Positions 1 through 8,523 of a stretch of 64,000 nt of DNA are shown here, piece after piece. This DNA is from Methanosarcina sp. MTP4 (GTDB lineage Archaea > Halobacteriota > Methanosarcinia > Methanosarcinales > Methanosarcinaceae). Every line of letters starts with the position of its first letter. Position 1 is the stretch's first letter. The stretch spans positions 1,488,001-1,552,000 of the forward strand of contig NZ_CP009505.1 of NCBI RefSeq assembly GCF_000970045.1, read 5' to 3'. Made by a program: the position numbers and the translations under genes. Under the pieces are notes generated by a model, which saw nothing but the letters and a program-made list of their open reading frames with translations, was not told the DNA's origin and did not search any database.

Positions 1-146
1 CCTTCGTAACGAGAAGCGGACTCTGGACCTCGGTGCATTCCTGGCAGGATTTTACCTCCGAAGGAATGGTAATCGCCCTTTTCCTCCTGGTACTCATCGC
101 TTCAAGTACAGGCCTTCTGGCCAGGAAATATTTCGGCGAGGAATGA
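1..146 (+). CDS. C-terminal fragment of a CcmF-like cytochrome c biogenesis protein
   Basis: An open frame runs from the left edge to a TGA at 144-146 and encodes about 47 residues. It starts FVTRSGLWTSVHSW, which resembles the TRSG...SVH motif of CcmF/CcmC-type haem lyases, and then has one hydrophobic segment (residues about 22-41) and a charged tail. CcmF ligates haem to apocytochrome c at the outer face of the membrane, and Methanosarcina species carry c-type cytochromes. Only the end of the gene is visible, so the family call rests on one short motif plus the membrane segment. Confidence 0.55.
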   Translation, partial: FVTRSGLWTSVHSWQDFTSEGMVIALFLLVLIASSTGLLARKYFGEE

Positions 147-180
147 ACAAATCGGTGAAGTGCAAATGTTAAGGTGATAA

Positions 181-345
181 TTGGTAAGAGAATAATTGGT
201 AAGAGAATAATTGGTAAGAGAATAATTGGTAAGAGAATAATTGGTAAGAGAATAATTGGTAAGAGAATAATTGGTAAGAGAATAATTGGTAAGAGAATAA
301 TTGGTAAGAGAATAATTGGTAAGGGAATAATTGGTAAGAGATAAA
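181..345. repeat. 15-bp tandem repeat, about 11 copies
   Basis: The unit TTGGTAAGAGAATAA is repeated head to tail about 11 times directly after the CcmF-like gene. Copies are nearly identical; one has AGGG for AGAG and the last is degenerate. There is no spacer sequence, so it is not a CRISPR. A second block with a related GGTAAGA core but a 16-bp unit lies at 17369-17528. Confidence 0.95.
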
Positions 346-1231
346 ATGGGAACTCGGTGAAGTGCAGGAAACTATCTCCTTTCCTTTTCTGGCTCTTTTT
401 GAGACATTCTCCGCTTAATCTCTTTATTTGGGTTCATTTAAATATACATTTAAATAATGTATTTGTCGTCTATATATTTTTTCATTTTTTATATTTGGTC
501 TGACTTTTTGATTTATGCTCTTGAGGTTAAGGCAGATGTTTAAGGGAAATGCCGATATTTTAATTCCAGGATTGATATTTTACTCGACAAAAAACGAAGT
601 ATTCTTAATCTTTTACGCATATGAGGGCTAATATAAATACTCTATATATTCTTGCCGTCTTCTTGCATATTCTTAACTACTTGTGCTCAAAATTTTTTTA
701 TTAAGAACTCCCCCACTTTTTTATTCAAACTTATGCATGATAATGCATAATAATTTCAGGCATTTTTTTAATAATAATATGTGTTCTGGAAGGAAAGAAG
801 TTTTTAAATTCCCTTTTAATATATACAACTTTAAATAGTATGAGTTCATTATTAGTTGTTGGAGATGAATAACCTTCTAATTATATACGTATACAGGTTT
901 AATTGTTAAGCCTATACGTTTCGTCCAATGAATCTATAAAACGGGGCTTTAAGGCTGGTTGTATAAAATATAATTTAATTGTTTTGATAACCGGCTAGTT
1001 GGACTAAAAACGGGGAACAATCCGCTGGATTGTAAAAACGATTTTTGATTGCTTTAAAATGGCAAAACATAGTTAGTTACTGAATTAATATCTACAGTAT
1101 TATAATTTGGTAAGTGTTGTTGGCTTTTAATGGCTGATCAGGAATCCGTTATTTAATGGTCTAATAATAATTACCAGGATATTCTTTAGCTAACGCCATG
1201 TTGTCGAAGTACAGAGTATGAAGGGGTTATC
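346..1231 (+). other. Long AT-rich leader region before the HTH regulator
   Basis: No convincing gene is present. The stretch is strongly AT-rich and has several TATA-like boxes (for example around 640-655 and 960-975). Two partly similar segments, about 925-950 and 998-1025, each carry AAAACGGGG or AAAACGGGGA, and the second is followed by a small hairpin (AATCC-GCT-GGATT, about 1018-1030). This would suit a long structured 5' untranslated region or a small RNA, but no known riboswitch is recognisable. Confidence 0.35.
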
Positions 1232-1630
1232 ATGAAAGATTTCGAAGTGAAAGTACTGGACGAAAATGACCACATATTTATTGAAACGTTAAGGAACCTC
1301 GGGATGTCAAGAAACGTTGCCACAACGATGGCATATCTTATGAATGTGGACGAGGCTTCATCCCGTGAAATCGAAATCAGTACCGGACTGAGGCAGCCGG
1401 AAGTCAGCCTTGCAATGCGGTTGATGAGAAACCAGTCCTGGGTCAACGTGCGTTCGGAAAAGAAGCCGGGCAAGGGACGCCCTATCAAGATATACTCTCT
1501 CGCGGCTCCGGTTGATGAGATTATCAGTTACTATGAGGACAAAATCTACAAAGAGTCCCAGGCCACCATTTCCGCAATCAAGAAACTGAAAGTTATGAGC
1601 AAAAAGGTGCCCATTAACCTTCCAAAATGA
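1232..1630 (+). CDS. Winged-helix transcriptional regulator (TrmB/ArsR-like)
   Basis: A 132-residue soluble protein. Residues about 20-95 form a typical archaeal winged helix: an N-terminal helical part, a recognition region around STGLRQPEVSLAMRLM, and a basic wing with KKPGKGRPIKIYSL near residues 78-92. The C-terminal 40 residues are helical and could dimerise. The start ATG follows a GAAGGGG Shine-Dalgarno-like stretch. It stands alone behind an unusually long leader, so its targets cannot be inferred from neighbours. The DNA-binding call is firm; the exact family is not. Confidence 0.75.
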   Translation: MKDFEVKVLDENDHIFIETLRNLGMSRNVATTMAYLMNVDEASSREIEISTGLRQPEVSLAMRLMRNQSWVNVRSEKKPGKGRPIKIYSLAAPVDEIISYYEDKIYKESQATISAIKKLKVMSKKVPINLPK

Positions 1631-2375
1631 GGGTATTTGAGGCACTGGATCAAAATAAGGTTTCGCTCCCATAATGGCTGTAAGTCCCTCGGGGAATTGC
1701 CCTCAGGAATTTGCCCATTATGGAAGTAAAATCCATGCATGTACTTTTCTGTTCTATCTTTCCTGACTTGTGTATTATTGTTCTGTTTTTCCCTAGTTTT
1801 TCCGGTTTTCTTGTTTCTTCTTATTTTCTTATTTGCTTACATATCAACTCTGTTAGTTTTATCCTGTCCCCTTATTCTATCCTGATTTTCTGTTGCCAAA
1901 TTCTGTTTTCTCTTAGATTTGTAATCTGAATATGGCTGATGATTCCTTAAGTTAATTCCAGCTCTTAACGATATTCTTTTTTCAAGTGAATGGTCATCTT
2001 AAACGAATGGTCATTTTGAGAGGTATCTTCTTTCCTGGCACATCGGATATAATGAACTAAATGCACCAATGTATCTGCAAAAAACTCTATAAAATAAGAA
2101 CTTTCTGAATTCCTGATCTTTGAGGATTCGGGGTTTTAAGAATTCCAGAATTTTGATGATTCGGCGCTTAGATGAATCAGCGCTTAGGGGATTCAGCCCT
2201 TTGAGAGTCCGGTATTTTGAGAAGTTGGGGCCTGGGGATTCGGCACTTTGAGAATTCGTAGTTTTTGGGCCGAAACTTCATATATTTCAAAACTTTGAGT
2301 TCTGAAAATAGAAAAATCCTGGATTCAAGAAAAAAGAAAATATAATAAAGGAAGGGGGTTCTCCTTCCGGACAGG
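1631..2375. other. Intergenic region with degenerate repeats of about 18-20 bp
   Basis: The first part after the regulator is T/C-rich and holds no gene with coding character. From about 2110 to 2260 the sequence repeats variants of GATTCGGCnCTTTGAGAATT with drifting length, a decayed tandem array. It separates two convergent genes, so both probably terminate here. Confidence 0.5.
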
Positions 2376-2588
2376 TCAACCCCCTGTTACTACTCTCAGG
2401 ATTGTAAGCTTGTCGGAAAGGACGGTCCCATCCAGGGGGACAGCATTCCCTTCATTTAATACAAGAACTGTTTCCTGATTAATGTCTAATGTATCAAGCA
2501 GGTCTTCGTAGCTAGCGTCATCTGCTACTTCTACGGTCTGCTCGGAAATTTCTCCGGCTTGAATGGTTATGTGTACTTTTTTGCTCAC
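2376..2588 (-). CDS. Ubiquitin-like small archaeal modifier / sulfur carrier protein
   Basis: This 70-residue protein has the beta-grasp pattern of the ThiS/MoaD/SAMP family and ends in the diagnostic di-glycine (RVVTGG). In this family the terminal glycine is adenylated by an E1-like enzyme, and the protein then acts as a sulfur donor (tRNA thiolation, molybdopterin) or is conjugated to lysines. The start is GTG and overlaps the stop of a 42-residue upstream ORF in a GTGA arrangement, so translation is probably coupled. No E1 homologue lies nearby. Whether it serves sulfur transfer or protein tagging cannot be told from sequence. Confidence 0.85.
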   Translation of the reverse strand: MSKKVHITIQAGEISEQTVEVADDASYEDLLDTLDINQETVLVLNEGNAVPLDGTVLSDKLTILRVVTGG

Positions 2589-2713
2589 TCTGTAGATCCA
2601 CCACCGCTTACCTGAATTTCGTGAACGACTTCCTTGATTAACTTCTGCTCCAGTTCATTCTGTTTCTTGTCACCTTTGCGCTCTGCATTTCTCTTCTGGA
2701 ACTTTGCTGACAT
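2585..2713 (-). CDS. Small charged protein coupled to the SAMP gene
   Basis: A 42-residue ORF (MSAKFQKRNAERKGDKKQNE...) starts at ATG 2713-2711 after an AGGAG-like site and stops at 2585. Its TGA overlaps the GTG start of the SAMP gene, the usual sign of translational coupling. The protein is basic and rich in Lys, Arg, Glu and Gln in its first half, and ends in a flexible GGGSTE tail. It has no recognisable domain. It could be a partner or specificity factor of the SAMP protein; this is inference from coupling only. Confidence 0.65.
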   Translation of the reverse strand: MSAKFQKRNAERKGDKKQNELEQKLIKEVVHEIQVSGGGSTE

Positions 2714-3121
2714 TTTAAGGTCTCCTTTTACGATTTTTCAGGTTTGCTAATAGGGTGGGTATAGATCTCCAAGCAGACTCTCTTGTCTTTTCGAGATTTA
2801 TATCCAATATTTATAATGATTTTTTGTTTTAATTAATGTTTTGGTTGACCATTCGCAGGTTGACAGAAACCCTTTTCGATGTTTATCGGGGTATCTGTTT
2901 CATTTTCTTTATGTTTTGCGAAGTTAACATTGAGCCTGATATCGTTTGAGCCCGGGGCTGAAAAATATTCATTTTGCTCACAACAAGGTCTAAAAGATAT
3001 GTTGTGTGGAAAAACCTTGAATTAATTTTGCATTGAAAAGAAAATAATGTCATCATAGGATTTGAACGGAAAACTATATTGCCTTGTAAAATTTGAGTGA
3101 AAAAAGATATTTATACGGAAA
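2714..3121. other. Intergenic region, no gene seen
   Basis: AT-rich spacer between the SAMP operon start and the tRNA cluster. It contains the presumed promoter of the SAMP operon (TATA-like stretch around 2806-2818) and the downstream end of the tRNA transcript. I see no further gene or repeat. Confidence 0.4.
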
Positions 3122-3193
3122 TACACCAGCCGGGATTCGAACCCGGGTTCGAGCGTTGGCAACGCCCGGTGATAACCGCTACACTACTGATGT
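3122..3193 (-). tRNA. tRNA-Gly (GCC), copy 2
   Basis: A complete cloverleaf reads on the minus strand: acceptor ACATCAG/CTGGTGT (one wobble), discriminator A, anticodon stem GGGCG/CGCTC with loop TTGCCAA (anticodon GCC), and T-arm CCGGG-TTCGAAT-CCCGG. No CCA is encoded. It is the last gene of the second Val-Phe-Gly trio. Confidence 0.93.
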
Positions 3194-3200
3194 TCTATGG

Positions 3201-3272
3201 TGCCCAGACCCGGATTCGAACCGGGGACAACTGCCTCTTCAGGGCAGCGCTCTCCCACTGAGCTACCTGGGC
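3201..3272 (-). tRNA. tRNA-Phe (GAA), copy 2
   Basis: Acceptor GCCCAGG pairs with TCTGGGC (one G-T). The anticodon loop is CTGAAGA (anticodon GAA) and the T-loop is TTCGAAT. The gene sits 7 nt upstream of tRNA-Gly on the same strand, so the two are surely processed from one transcript. No CCA is encoded. Confidence 0.93.
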
Positions 3273-3385
3273 ATGTGAGGTCGTCCACTACCTGGAAATC
3301 AGCTTTGATAAAAACGATAAGGTAGTGATTTAATGATTTAATTTGTTTTTATCTTTCCGAAAAAAACTCCGGAAAGGTTTTGATG

Positions 3386-3459
3386 TGGGCCCGCTGAGAT
3401 TCGAACTCAGGACCTCCGCCATGTCAAGGCGACGTCATAACCGACTAGACCACGAGCCC
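3386..3459 (-). tRNA. tRNA-Val (GAC), copy 2
   Basis: Acceptor GGGCTCG pairs perfectly with CGGGCCC and the discriminator is A. The anticodon stem TCGCC/GGCGG carries loop TTGACAT (anticodon GAC). It lies 113 nt upstream of tRNA-Phe copy 2. The spacer upstream of it (3460-3572) is AT-rich and may hold a second promoter. Confidence 0.93.
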
Positions 3460-3572
3460 TCTTGTGTGTTTTATTCCTTTCCTCAAAACCGTAACTGGAA
3501 AAAAGTTGTATGTAATATTTGAATATTTAGTATCTTCTTAACATCTTCATGTTTAGTATTTGAATATTTTAA

Positions 3573-3644
3573 TACACCAGCCGGGATTCGAACCCGGGTT
3601 CGAGCGTTGGCAACGCCCGGTGATAACCGCTACACTACTGATGT
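3573..3644 (-). tRNA. tRNA-Gly (GCC), copy 1
   Basis: Identical in sequence to the copy at 3122-3193, shifted by 451 bp. Anticodon GCC. It belongs to the promoter-proximal trio of the duplicated cluster. Confidence 0.93.
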
Positions 3645-3651
3645 TCTATGG

Positions 3652-3723
3652 TGCCCAGACCCGGATTCGAACCGGGGACAACTGCCTCTTCAGGGCAGCG
3701 CTCTCCCACTGAGCTACCTGGGC
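3652..3723 (-). tRNA. tRNA-Phe (GAA), copy 1
   Basis: Identical to the copy at 3201-3272, again shifted by 451 bp, with the same 7-nt spacer to tRNA-Gly. Anticodon GAA. Confidence 0.93.
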
Positions 3724-3826
3724 ATGTGAGATAGTTCACTACTAGAAAAACTGCTTTTATAAAACGGCATAGTAGTGATTTTCTTTATTTCACCTTTCCT
3801 GAAAAAACTCCGGAAAGATCTTAATG

Positions 3827-3900
3827 TGGGCCCGCTGAGATTCGAACTCAGGACCTCCGCCATGTCAAGGCGACGTCATAACCGACTAGACCACGAGCCC
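3827..3900 (-). tRNA. tRNA-Val (GAC), copy 1
   Basis: Identical to the copy at 3386-3459 but shifted by 441 bp, because the Val-Phe spacer is 10 bp shorter here (103 against 113 nt). It is the first tRNA of the cluster and has a recognisable archaeal promoter upstream at about 3940-3966. Confidence 0.93.
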
Positions 3901-3939
3901 TTTTGTGTTTTACTTCTGTGTCGCACCGTAGTACAACAC

Positions 3940-3966
3940 CATAGAATGCATTATCATTTATATAAG
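3940..3966 (-). promoter_or_regulatory. Archaeal promoter of the tRNA cluster
   Basis: On the minus strand a box A (CTTATATAA, 3966-3958) is followed by an ATGCATT box about 10-18 nt later, the arrangement seen at strong methanogen stable-RNA promoters. Transcription would start about 35-45 nt upstream of the first tRNA-Val. Confidence 0.5.
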
Positions 3967-4185
3967 TTTTGGGTGAGTTGGGGTTTTCCCACCCGAATAT
4001 TTGTATATCATACTTAAAAATTTGAGCGAATTAATTAATAATTTTTCACACTTCTTTGGAAATCTGCGCCTTTGACCCCAAACCGGGTGCATGCAATTCA
4101 GAATTTTTATTTTTTCCTTTAGAATTTTTGAAACTTCCGGGGTCTTGCCCGGATTTTGAGCCGTTTTTCAGTGTAATGTGGCGTA

Positions 4186-4318
4186 AGTCAGGTGGCGTAA
4201 GTCAGGTGGTGTAAAAGTCATGTGATGTAATTTAGATGGTGTAATTTAGATGGTGTAATTTAGATGGTGTAATTCGAATGGTGTATTAGGGTGTGTAATT
4301 CGGATATTGTAAGTAGGG
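4186..4318. repeat. Degenerate 13-14-bp tandem repeat
   Basis: Variants of GATGGTGTAATTTA recur about nine times just upstream of the marker 16 gene. The best copies at 4233-4275 are almost identical, and the outer ones (GGTGGCGTAAGTCA) have drifted. The rest of 3967-4388 shows no gene. Confidence 0.8.
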
Positions 4319-4388
4319 GATTCCTGACGGGTACTTTCCGACCTCGCCTCTAAAATAGGATTAAAACAATATTCCGGCTGAGGGTAAC

Positions 4389-5705
4389 ATGAGCGATGCA
4401 TCCGAATTCTCAGGGAAAAGCCGGACCGTTCCGGAAATTCAGGCAAAAATTGACTCTGGAGAAGCTTTAGTTCTTACAGCAGCGGAAATCAGCGAAAAAG
4501 TCCGGGCAGGAGAAGAGGTCCGCTTTGAAGATGTGGACGTGGTAACCACTGCCACTCGCGGGATCATGAGCGGGACTTATGCGGTCCTTTCTTTCAAGGT
4601 TTCGGAACCTGATTCCTTTGTCAGGGCTTCAGAGGTCCTCTTAAACGGGGTCCCGGCAGTCCCCGGACCCTGCCCCAACGAAAGGCTGGGAATCCTGGAC
4701 CTTGTCGTGCTCGGGACGGCGCACAGCGAGACCGATCCCCGTTATGGGGGAGGACACCTCTTCAGAGAGCTGGTTGAAGGAAAAAGTGTCCGTGTTGATG
4801 TTACGACCAGTGACGGGGAAACTTTCACAGCCGAAACTTCGCTTGCTGAAATGCCTTTTGCAAGGCTCTATGCCACAAGGCATGCTTTCAGGAACTACAA
4901 AGCTTTCGTAAATCCCGGAAAAGATTCTTTAAATACTATTTTCCACGCCCTTCCTTTTGAAGGCGAATTCAGGGAACTAACTTTCTGCGGCTGTGGGGAG
5001 TTAAACCCGATTGAAAATGATCCCGGGCTTGAAACCATCGGCATCGGGACAAGGGTCCTTCTCAACGGTGCAGAAGGTTTTGTGACAGGCTCGGGCACCC
5101 GAAGCTCTCCGAAAAACCCTAACCTAGCCGGTTTCGCTGACCTTCACGGCATGAAACCCGGGTACATGGGCGGCTTTATTACCTCCGGTGGGCCCGAAAT
5201 AATCAACACCTGGGCTGTCCCGATCCCCGTGATGCACCCGGGCATACTGGATAACATCCTCAAGGTGGACCGGGAAATCCCCCTCCAGCTAGTCGACGTT
5301 GCCGGAAGGCTGCCTCTTTGCGAGATCAGCTACGGGGATGTCTGGGACGGAGCCGATCTGAAAGTCCGCTATAAGCCGGAAGACTGCCTGGAATGCGAAA
5401 GCTGTGACGTGGACGGGGTCTGTCCCATGGAGGCAATCAAAAGGACTCCAGAAGGCAAAATCAAGCATAACCGCGGTCTCTGCTTTAACTGTGGGCTCTG
5501 TGTCTCCAGGTGCAAAGGGGGAGCCTTCGTGGCAAAGCTTGGCTCTGTCCGCTGTACAACAGGGGGCTGCATGCGCGAAATCAAGGTGACTCTGCGCCAG
5601 TCCGACCGCGCAAGGGCCGTGAAAGCTGCAGAAGAACTCAAAAAAGAGGTCCTTTCAGGAAAGTTCAGGATAACGGCACCGGTGGAAAAAATAAGGTTCC
5701 CCTGA
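4389..5705 (+). CDS. Methanogenesis marker 16 metalloprotein (DUF39 sulfurtransferase-like, ferredoxin tail)
   Basis: A 438-residue protein with an N-terminal DUF39 domain (about 1-320, related to L-aspartate semialdehyde sulfurtransferase) and a C-terminal pair of 4Fe-4S motifs between Cys333 and about Cys376 (CLECESCDVDGVCP and CFNCGLCVSRC). That layout is the one known for marker 16. Members of this sulfurtransferase family put sulfide onto aldehydes, and one has been proposed to convert sulfoacetaldehyde to coenzyme M. It is convergent with, and next to, the genes that make sulfoacetaldehyde, which favours that role here. The start ATG follows a GCTGAGGG ribosome-binding site. Confidence 0.85.
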   Translation: MSDASEFSGKSRTVPEIQAKIDSGEALVLTAAEISEKVRAGEEVRFEDVDVVTTATRGIMSGTYAVLSFKVSEPDSFVRASEVLLNGVPAVPGPCPNERLGILDLVVLGTAHSETDPRYGGGHLFRELVEGKSVRVDVTTSDGETFTAETSLAEMPFARLYATRHAFRNYKAFVNPGKDSLNTIFHALPFEGEFRELTFCGCGELNPIENDPGLETIGIGTRVLLNGAEGFVTGSGTRSSPKNPNLAGFADLHGMKPGYMGGFITSGGPEIINTWAVPIPVMHPGILDNILKVDREIPLQLVDVAGRLPLCEISYGDVWDGADLKVRYKPEDCLECESCDVDGVCPMEAIKRTPEGKIKHNRGLCFNCGLCVSRCKGGAFVAKLGSVRCTTGGCMREIKVTLRQSDRARAVKAAEELKKEVLSGKFRITAPVEKIRFP

Positions 5706-5821
5706 TCTCAGAGGTGACTCCTTTTCCCGGTTTTTATATTTTTTTCCATTTTTTTATTTTTTGTTGTTTTCCTGGCTTTTCTCAGCTTGGCTTTTCAGCC
5801 TGGCTTTTCAGCTTAAATTTT

Positions 5822-6979
5822 TCAACTTTCGTTTCTCAGGGCTTCCATGAAACGCTTCGTGATCTCCTCCGGACTGAAGGGGATGTTCTGGGCTTTTGTG
5901 TTCCCGGGCTTGAGGATCACATGGAGGAAGGAGGTCTGCCTGGCACTCAGGGAATCCTTGTACAGGTATGCAAGTTCCTCTTCCGTGTTGACCTTATGAG
6001 TGTTCGGGATCCCGCAGGCGTTTGCCAGGATCTCCAGGTCTATGTAGCGCAGAGCACAGGTTTCCTGGGAACCTGTGGAGCCGTAAGCCCCGTTGTCAAG
6101 GGCGATGATGGTCAGGTTTGCCGGGGCTTCCCTGCCTATTTCCAGGAGGGCGTTGGGGTTCATGAGGATACTTCCGTCCCCGTCGAATACCGCCACCTGC
6201 CGGTCCGTGCAAAGCGCAAGGCCGAGCCCGATTGAGGAGACGAGTCCCATGGACCCAAACATGTAAAAGTTAAGGTCCCGGTCCCTGGCAGCGTAAAGCT
6301 CCTTGCAGGGGACGCCGATGTTCGTTACCGTAACTTCCCCGTCCATTTCGGCTGCCACGGCTGAGATCGCGTCGTTCCGGACCATAAGGGGTTCGAGGAC
6401 TTTCTGGGTCAGGCGGAATTTGCAGACCTTTTCTTTTTTCGGTACTTCCGGGGTTTCCAGGGCTTCCCAGGTACAGCAGGTCGACCCTTCCCAGGTCTTT
6501 GGGGAAACCAGGGCAACGTGGGGGCGGAGGTTTTCGTATGCGTCCCGTATAACATCCTCAAGGAGCCCTATTTTTTCCGGGCTGTCTATGATTGTATATT
6601 TGATCCCTGCCCCTTCGAGAATCCCGGGAAGGTGGGCACCCAGCGGGATCTGGGCTTCGATGCCTTCCTTATAGACTCCCCTCCAGCTGCTAAGGATGGG
6701 GAGAGGGATTCCGCAGACGATGTTCAGGGATTCCAGGGCATTTATCATGTTCCCGAGCCCCGTGCTCTGGATCAGCATCATGGGCTTTCCCCCTGCCATG
6801 TACGCCCCGGCACAGATCCCGATTCCGTTTTCTTCCCTGGTTAGCTTGATTTCCCGGAAATTTTCCGAAACCAGGGGCAGCAAGTTCTTGATCCTGTCAC
6901 AGGGAAGGGTTGCTGTAAGGTCGATGCCCTCTTTTTTCATTATGGATATAACTTCTTCTTCCGGTGTCTGCATTTCCAT
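5822..6979 (-). CDS. comDE: Sulfopyruvate decarboxylase, fused alpha and beta subunits
   Basis: This 385-residue enzyme uses thiamine diphosphate to decarboxylate 3-sulfopyruvate to sulfoacetaldehyde in coenzyme M synthesis. The N-terminal half (about 1-165) matches the ComD part, with the cofactor-activating glutamate region LTREENGIGICAGAYMAGG. The C-terminal half (about 190-385) matches ComE, with the cofactor motif FDGDGSILMNPN...DNGAYG. The subunits are separate in many methanogens and fused in Methanosarcina. The gene lies 92 bp downstream of cysteate synthase on the same strand and is probably cotranscribed with it. Start ATG at 6979; the MQTPEEE methionine two codons later is an alternative. 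Confidence 0.93.
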   Translation of the reverse strand: MEMQTPEEEVISIMKKEGIDLTATLPCDRIKNLLPLVSENFREIKLTREENGIGICAGAYMAGGKPMMLIQSTGLGNMINALESLNIVCGIPLPILSSWRGVYKEGIEAQIPLGAHLPGILEGAGIKYTIIDSPEKIGLLEDVIRDAYENLRPHVALVSPKTWEGSTCCTWEALETPEVPKKEKVCKFRLTQKVLEPLMVRNDAISAVAAEMDGEVTVTNIGVPCKELYAARDRDLNFYMFGSMGLVSSIGLGLALCTDRQVAVFDGDGSILMNPNALLEIGREAPANLTIIALDNGAYGSTGSQETCALRYIDLEILANACGIPNTHKVNTEEELAYLYKDSLSARQTSFLHVILKPGNTKAQNIPFSPEEITKRFMEALRNES

Positions 6980-7071
6980 AAATATGGCTCCTGTTCTGTT
7001 TTTCCTTTTCGTTTTTAGTTCTCTTATCCTTTTAGTTCCCTTGTTCCTTTTTCAGCTGATCGATTCTTTTT

Positions 7072-8322
7072 TCAGCTGATCAGGTCTTCAAGAGGCACAT
7101 CCGGGTTTTCGGCTGTAGCTACAGGAGGGATGGGGATAGGGGTAAGGTCTTCCTTGAGTCTTTCGAACCCGCCGCCTGCGATGTTCAGGAGGATCACGTC
7201 GTCTTCTGCGACGTTTCCGGCGTCTGCGGCTTTCAGGAGAGAGGCAGCTCCGACTGCGGAGGGGGGTAGGATGTCGATTCCTTCCAGGGCTTCGAAGAGC
7301 TTCTTTGCCTCCAGGGCTTCTTCTCTGGTGATCCCGTACATAATCCCGTCCGTGTCGCTGAGCGCATCGTAGAGCCCTCCGTTGACCGCATAAGGAGGGG
7401 CGCGGTTGGTCAGGACCGAGGCGTAGGTCTCCGCTATCTGCTGCTTTGCGTCCGGCATGTCGATTTCGGGGATGATTTCCCTTCTCCCGGCTTCCCAGGC
7501 CCTGTATATCGGCGCAAAGGGCAGGTTCTGGGCGAGCTGGAGTTTGGGCAGTTTGACTCCGAAACGCCCGTCAGCCTGAAGGCGCAGGGCAGCTTCCCAG
7601 ACCGAAATCCCTCCCGTGCCGCTTCCAATTGCCTGGAAGTAGTGGTCCGGCATTTTCCCTATGGTCACGGCGGCGTCTACCATTACCGTGCCCATGCCGT
7701 CCCTGCGGGCGACGTTCCTGGCTCCTCCCTCAGAGACCATGCCCGGGAGTTTTGCAAGCCTGCCCGCCAGGTTGATGGCGTCAGTGTAGTCGTTTCCGGG
7801 CGCCATCCGGATCAGGTGAACGGAATCGGTGGGCTCCTCGGGCAGCCAGAGTTTCGGGATCCCGGACTCCGGGACCACGATATAGACGTCCGTCCCTGTC
7901 AGGGCTGAGACGTGGGCAAAAGCCCTCCCTGTGTTTCCGGCAGAAGCCAGGACAATGGCTTTTCCGCCCGTTTCTTTCAGGAACTGCATGGTAGGGTGGG
8001 CTTCGAGTTCCTTGAAACTGCAGGTCTTGATAAAAGCTTCCTTCTCCGGCCAGTACCCGCTAAAGCCAATATAGAGGTTCGAGAGCCCCAGTTCCCTGGC
8101 AAGGGCCTCGCTTTTATAGGTGATGGGTCCGGCTTCGGTCGTAAGTTCCTCCCGGACAGGAAGCCAGGAGTGGAACCTCCCTATTCCCGGTTGTTCCCTC
8201 AGTTCCAGTTTCTTTTCGTGGTAATCCGCCCGTAAAAGAGAGTTATCGTTCTCGCAGCTGAGCCTGTACTGCTCTCCGTATTCGGTTCCGCATTTCAGAC
8301 ATTTTAACGTGAATCTTCCCAT
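7072..8322 (-). CDS. Cysteate synthase (PLP enzyme, threonine-synthase paralogue)
   Basis: A 416-residue PLP enzyme expected to convert O-phospho-L-serine and sulfite into L-cysteate, the Methanosarcina entry to coenzyme M. It starts with a small zinc-ribbon-like segment (CLKCGTEY) as in threonine synthase, has the Schiff-base lysine context CSFKE near residue 108, and the phosphate-binding glycines ASAGNTGRAF. I chose ATG at 8322. A TTG three codons upstream is open but less likely. The adjacency to comDE distinguishes it from an ordinary threonine synthase, and its divergence from that family fits. Confidence 0.9.
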   Translation of the reverse strand: MGRFTLKCLKCGTEYGEQYRLSCENDNSLLRADYHEKKLELREQPGIGRFHSWLPVREELTTEAGPITYKSEALARELGLSNLYIGFSGYWPEKEAFIKTCSFKELEAHPTMQFLKETGGKAIVLASAGNTGRAFAHVSALTGTDVYIVVPESGIPKLWLPEEPTDSVHLIRMAPGNDYTDAINLAGRLAKLPGMVSEGGARNVARRDGMGTVMVDAAVTIGKMPDHYFQAIGSGTGGISVWEAALRLQADGRFGVKLPKLQLAQNLPFAPIYRAWEAGRREIIPEIDMPDAKQQIAETYASVLTNRAPPYAVNGGLYDALSDTDGIMYGITREEALEAKKLFEALEGIDILPPSAVGAASLLKAADAGNVAEDDVILLNIAGGGFERLKEDLTPIPIPPVATAENPDVPLEDLIS

Positions 8323-8431
8323 TGCTATCAAAAGAAAAATTGGGCATTTCCTGTTAAATATATGTTCCTAAAAAGAATGAGAAATGTCCTTTATGTGCAA
8401 TCTTTTGAAATAAAGGGGAATATTCCGGAAA

Positions 8432-8521
8432 GCGCCTGAATATGATCGGATATGGGCAGATACGCCGGATATGGCAGGACATGCCGGATATGAACAGATA
8501 TGTCGGATATGCCCTTGCCGG
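8432..8521. repeat. 19-bp tandem repeat, about four copies
   Basis: Units of the type GCCGGATATGGCAGGACAT repeat between the cysteate synthase promoter region and the end of the next gene. The two central copies are best preserved. Confidence 0.7.
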
Positions 8522-8523
8522 TC

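Noticed and set aside
181-345. CRISPR-like array
   Set aside because: The 15-bp units abut each other without spacers, and no cas gene is present. The same holds for 17369-17528.
1711-1929. 72-codon hydrophobic open frame
   Set aside because: The hydrophobicity comes from a T/C-rich stretch; no start signal and no conservation can be seen.
3093-4017. Small open frames across the tRNA cluster
   Set aside because: They are translations of tRNA genes; the recurring residues reflect the tRNA duplication.
5510-6235. 241-codon open frame on the plus strand
   Set aside because: It overlaps the end of the marker 16 gene and the antisense of comDE, with no motif of its own.
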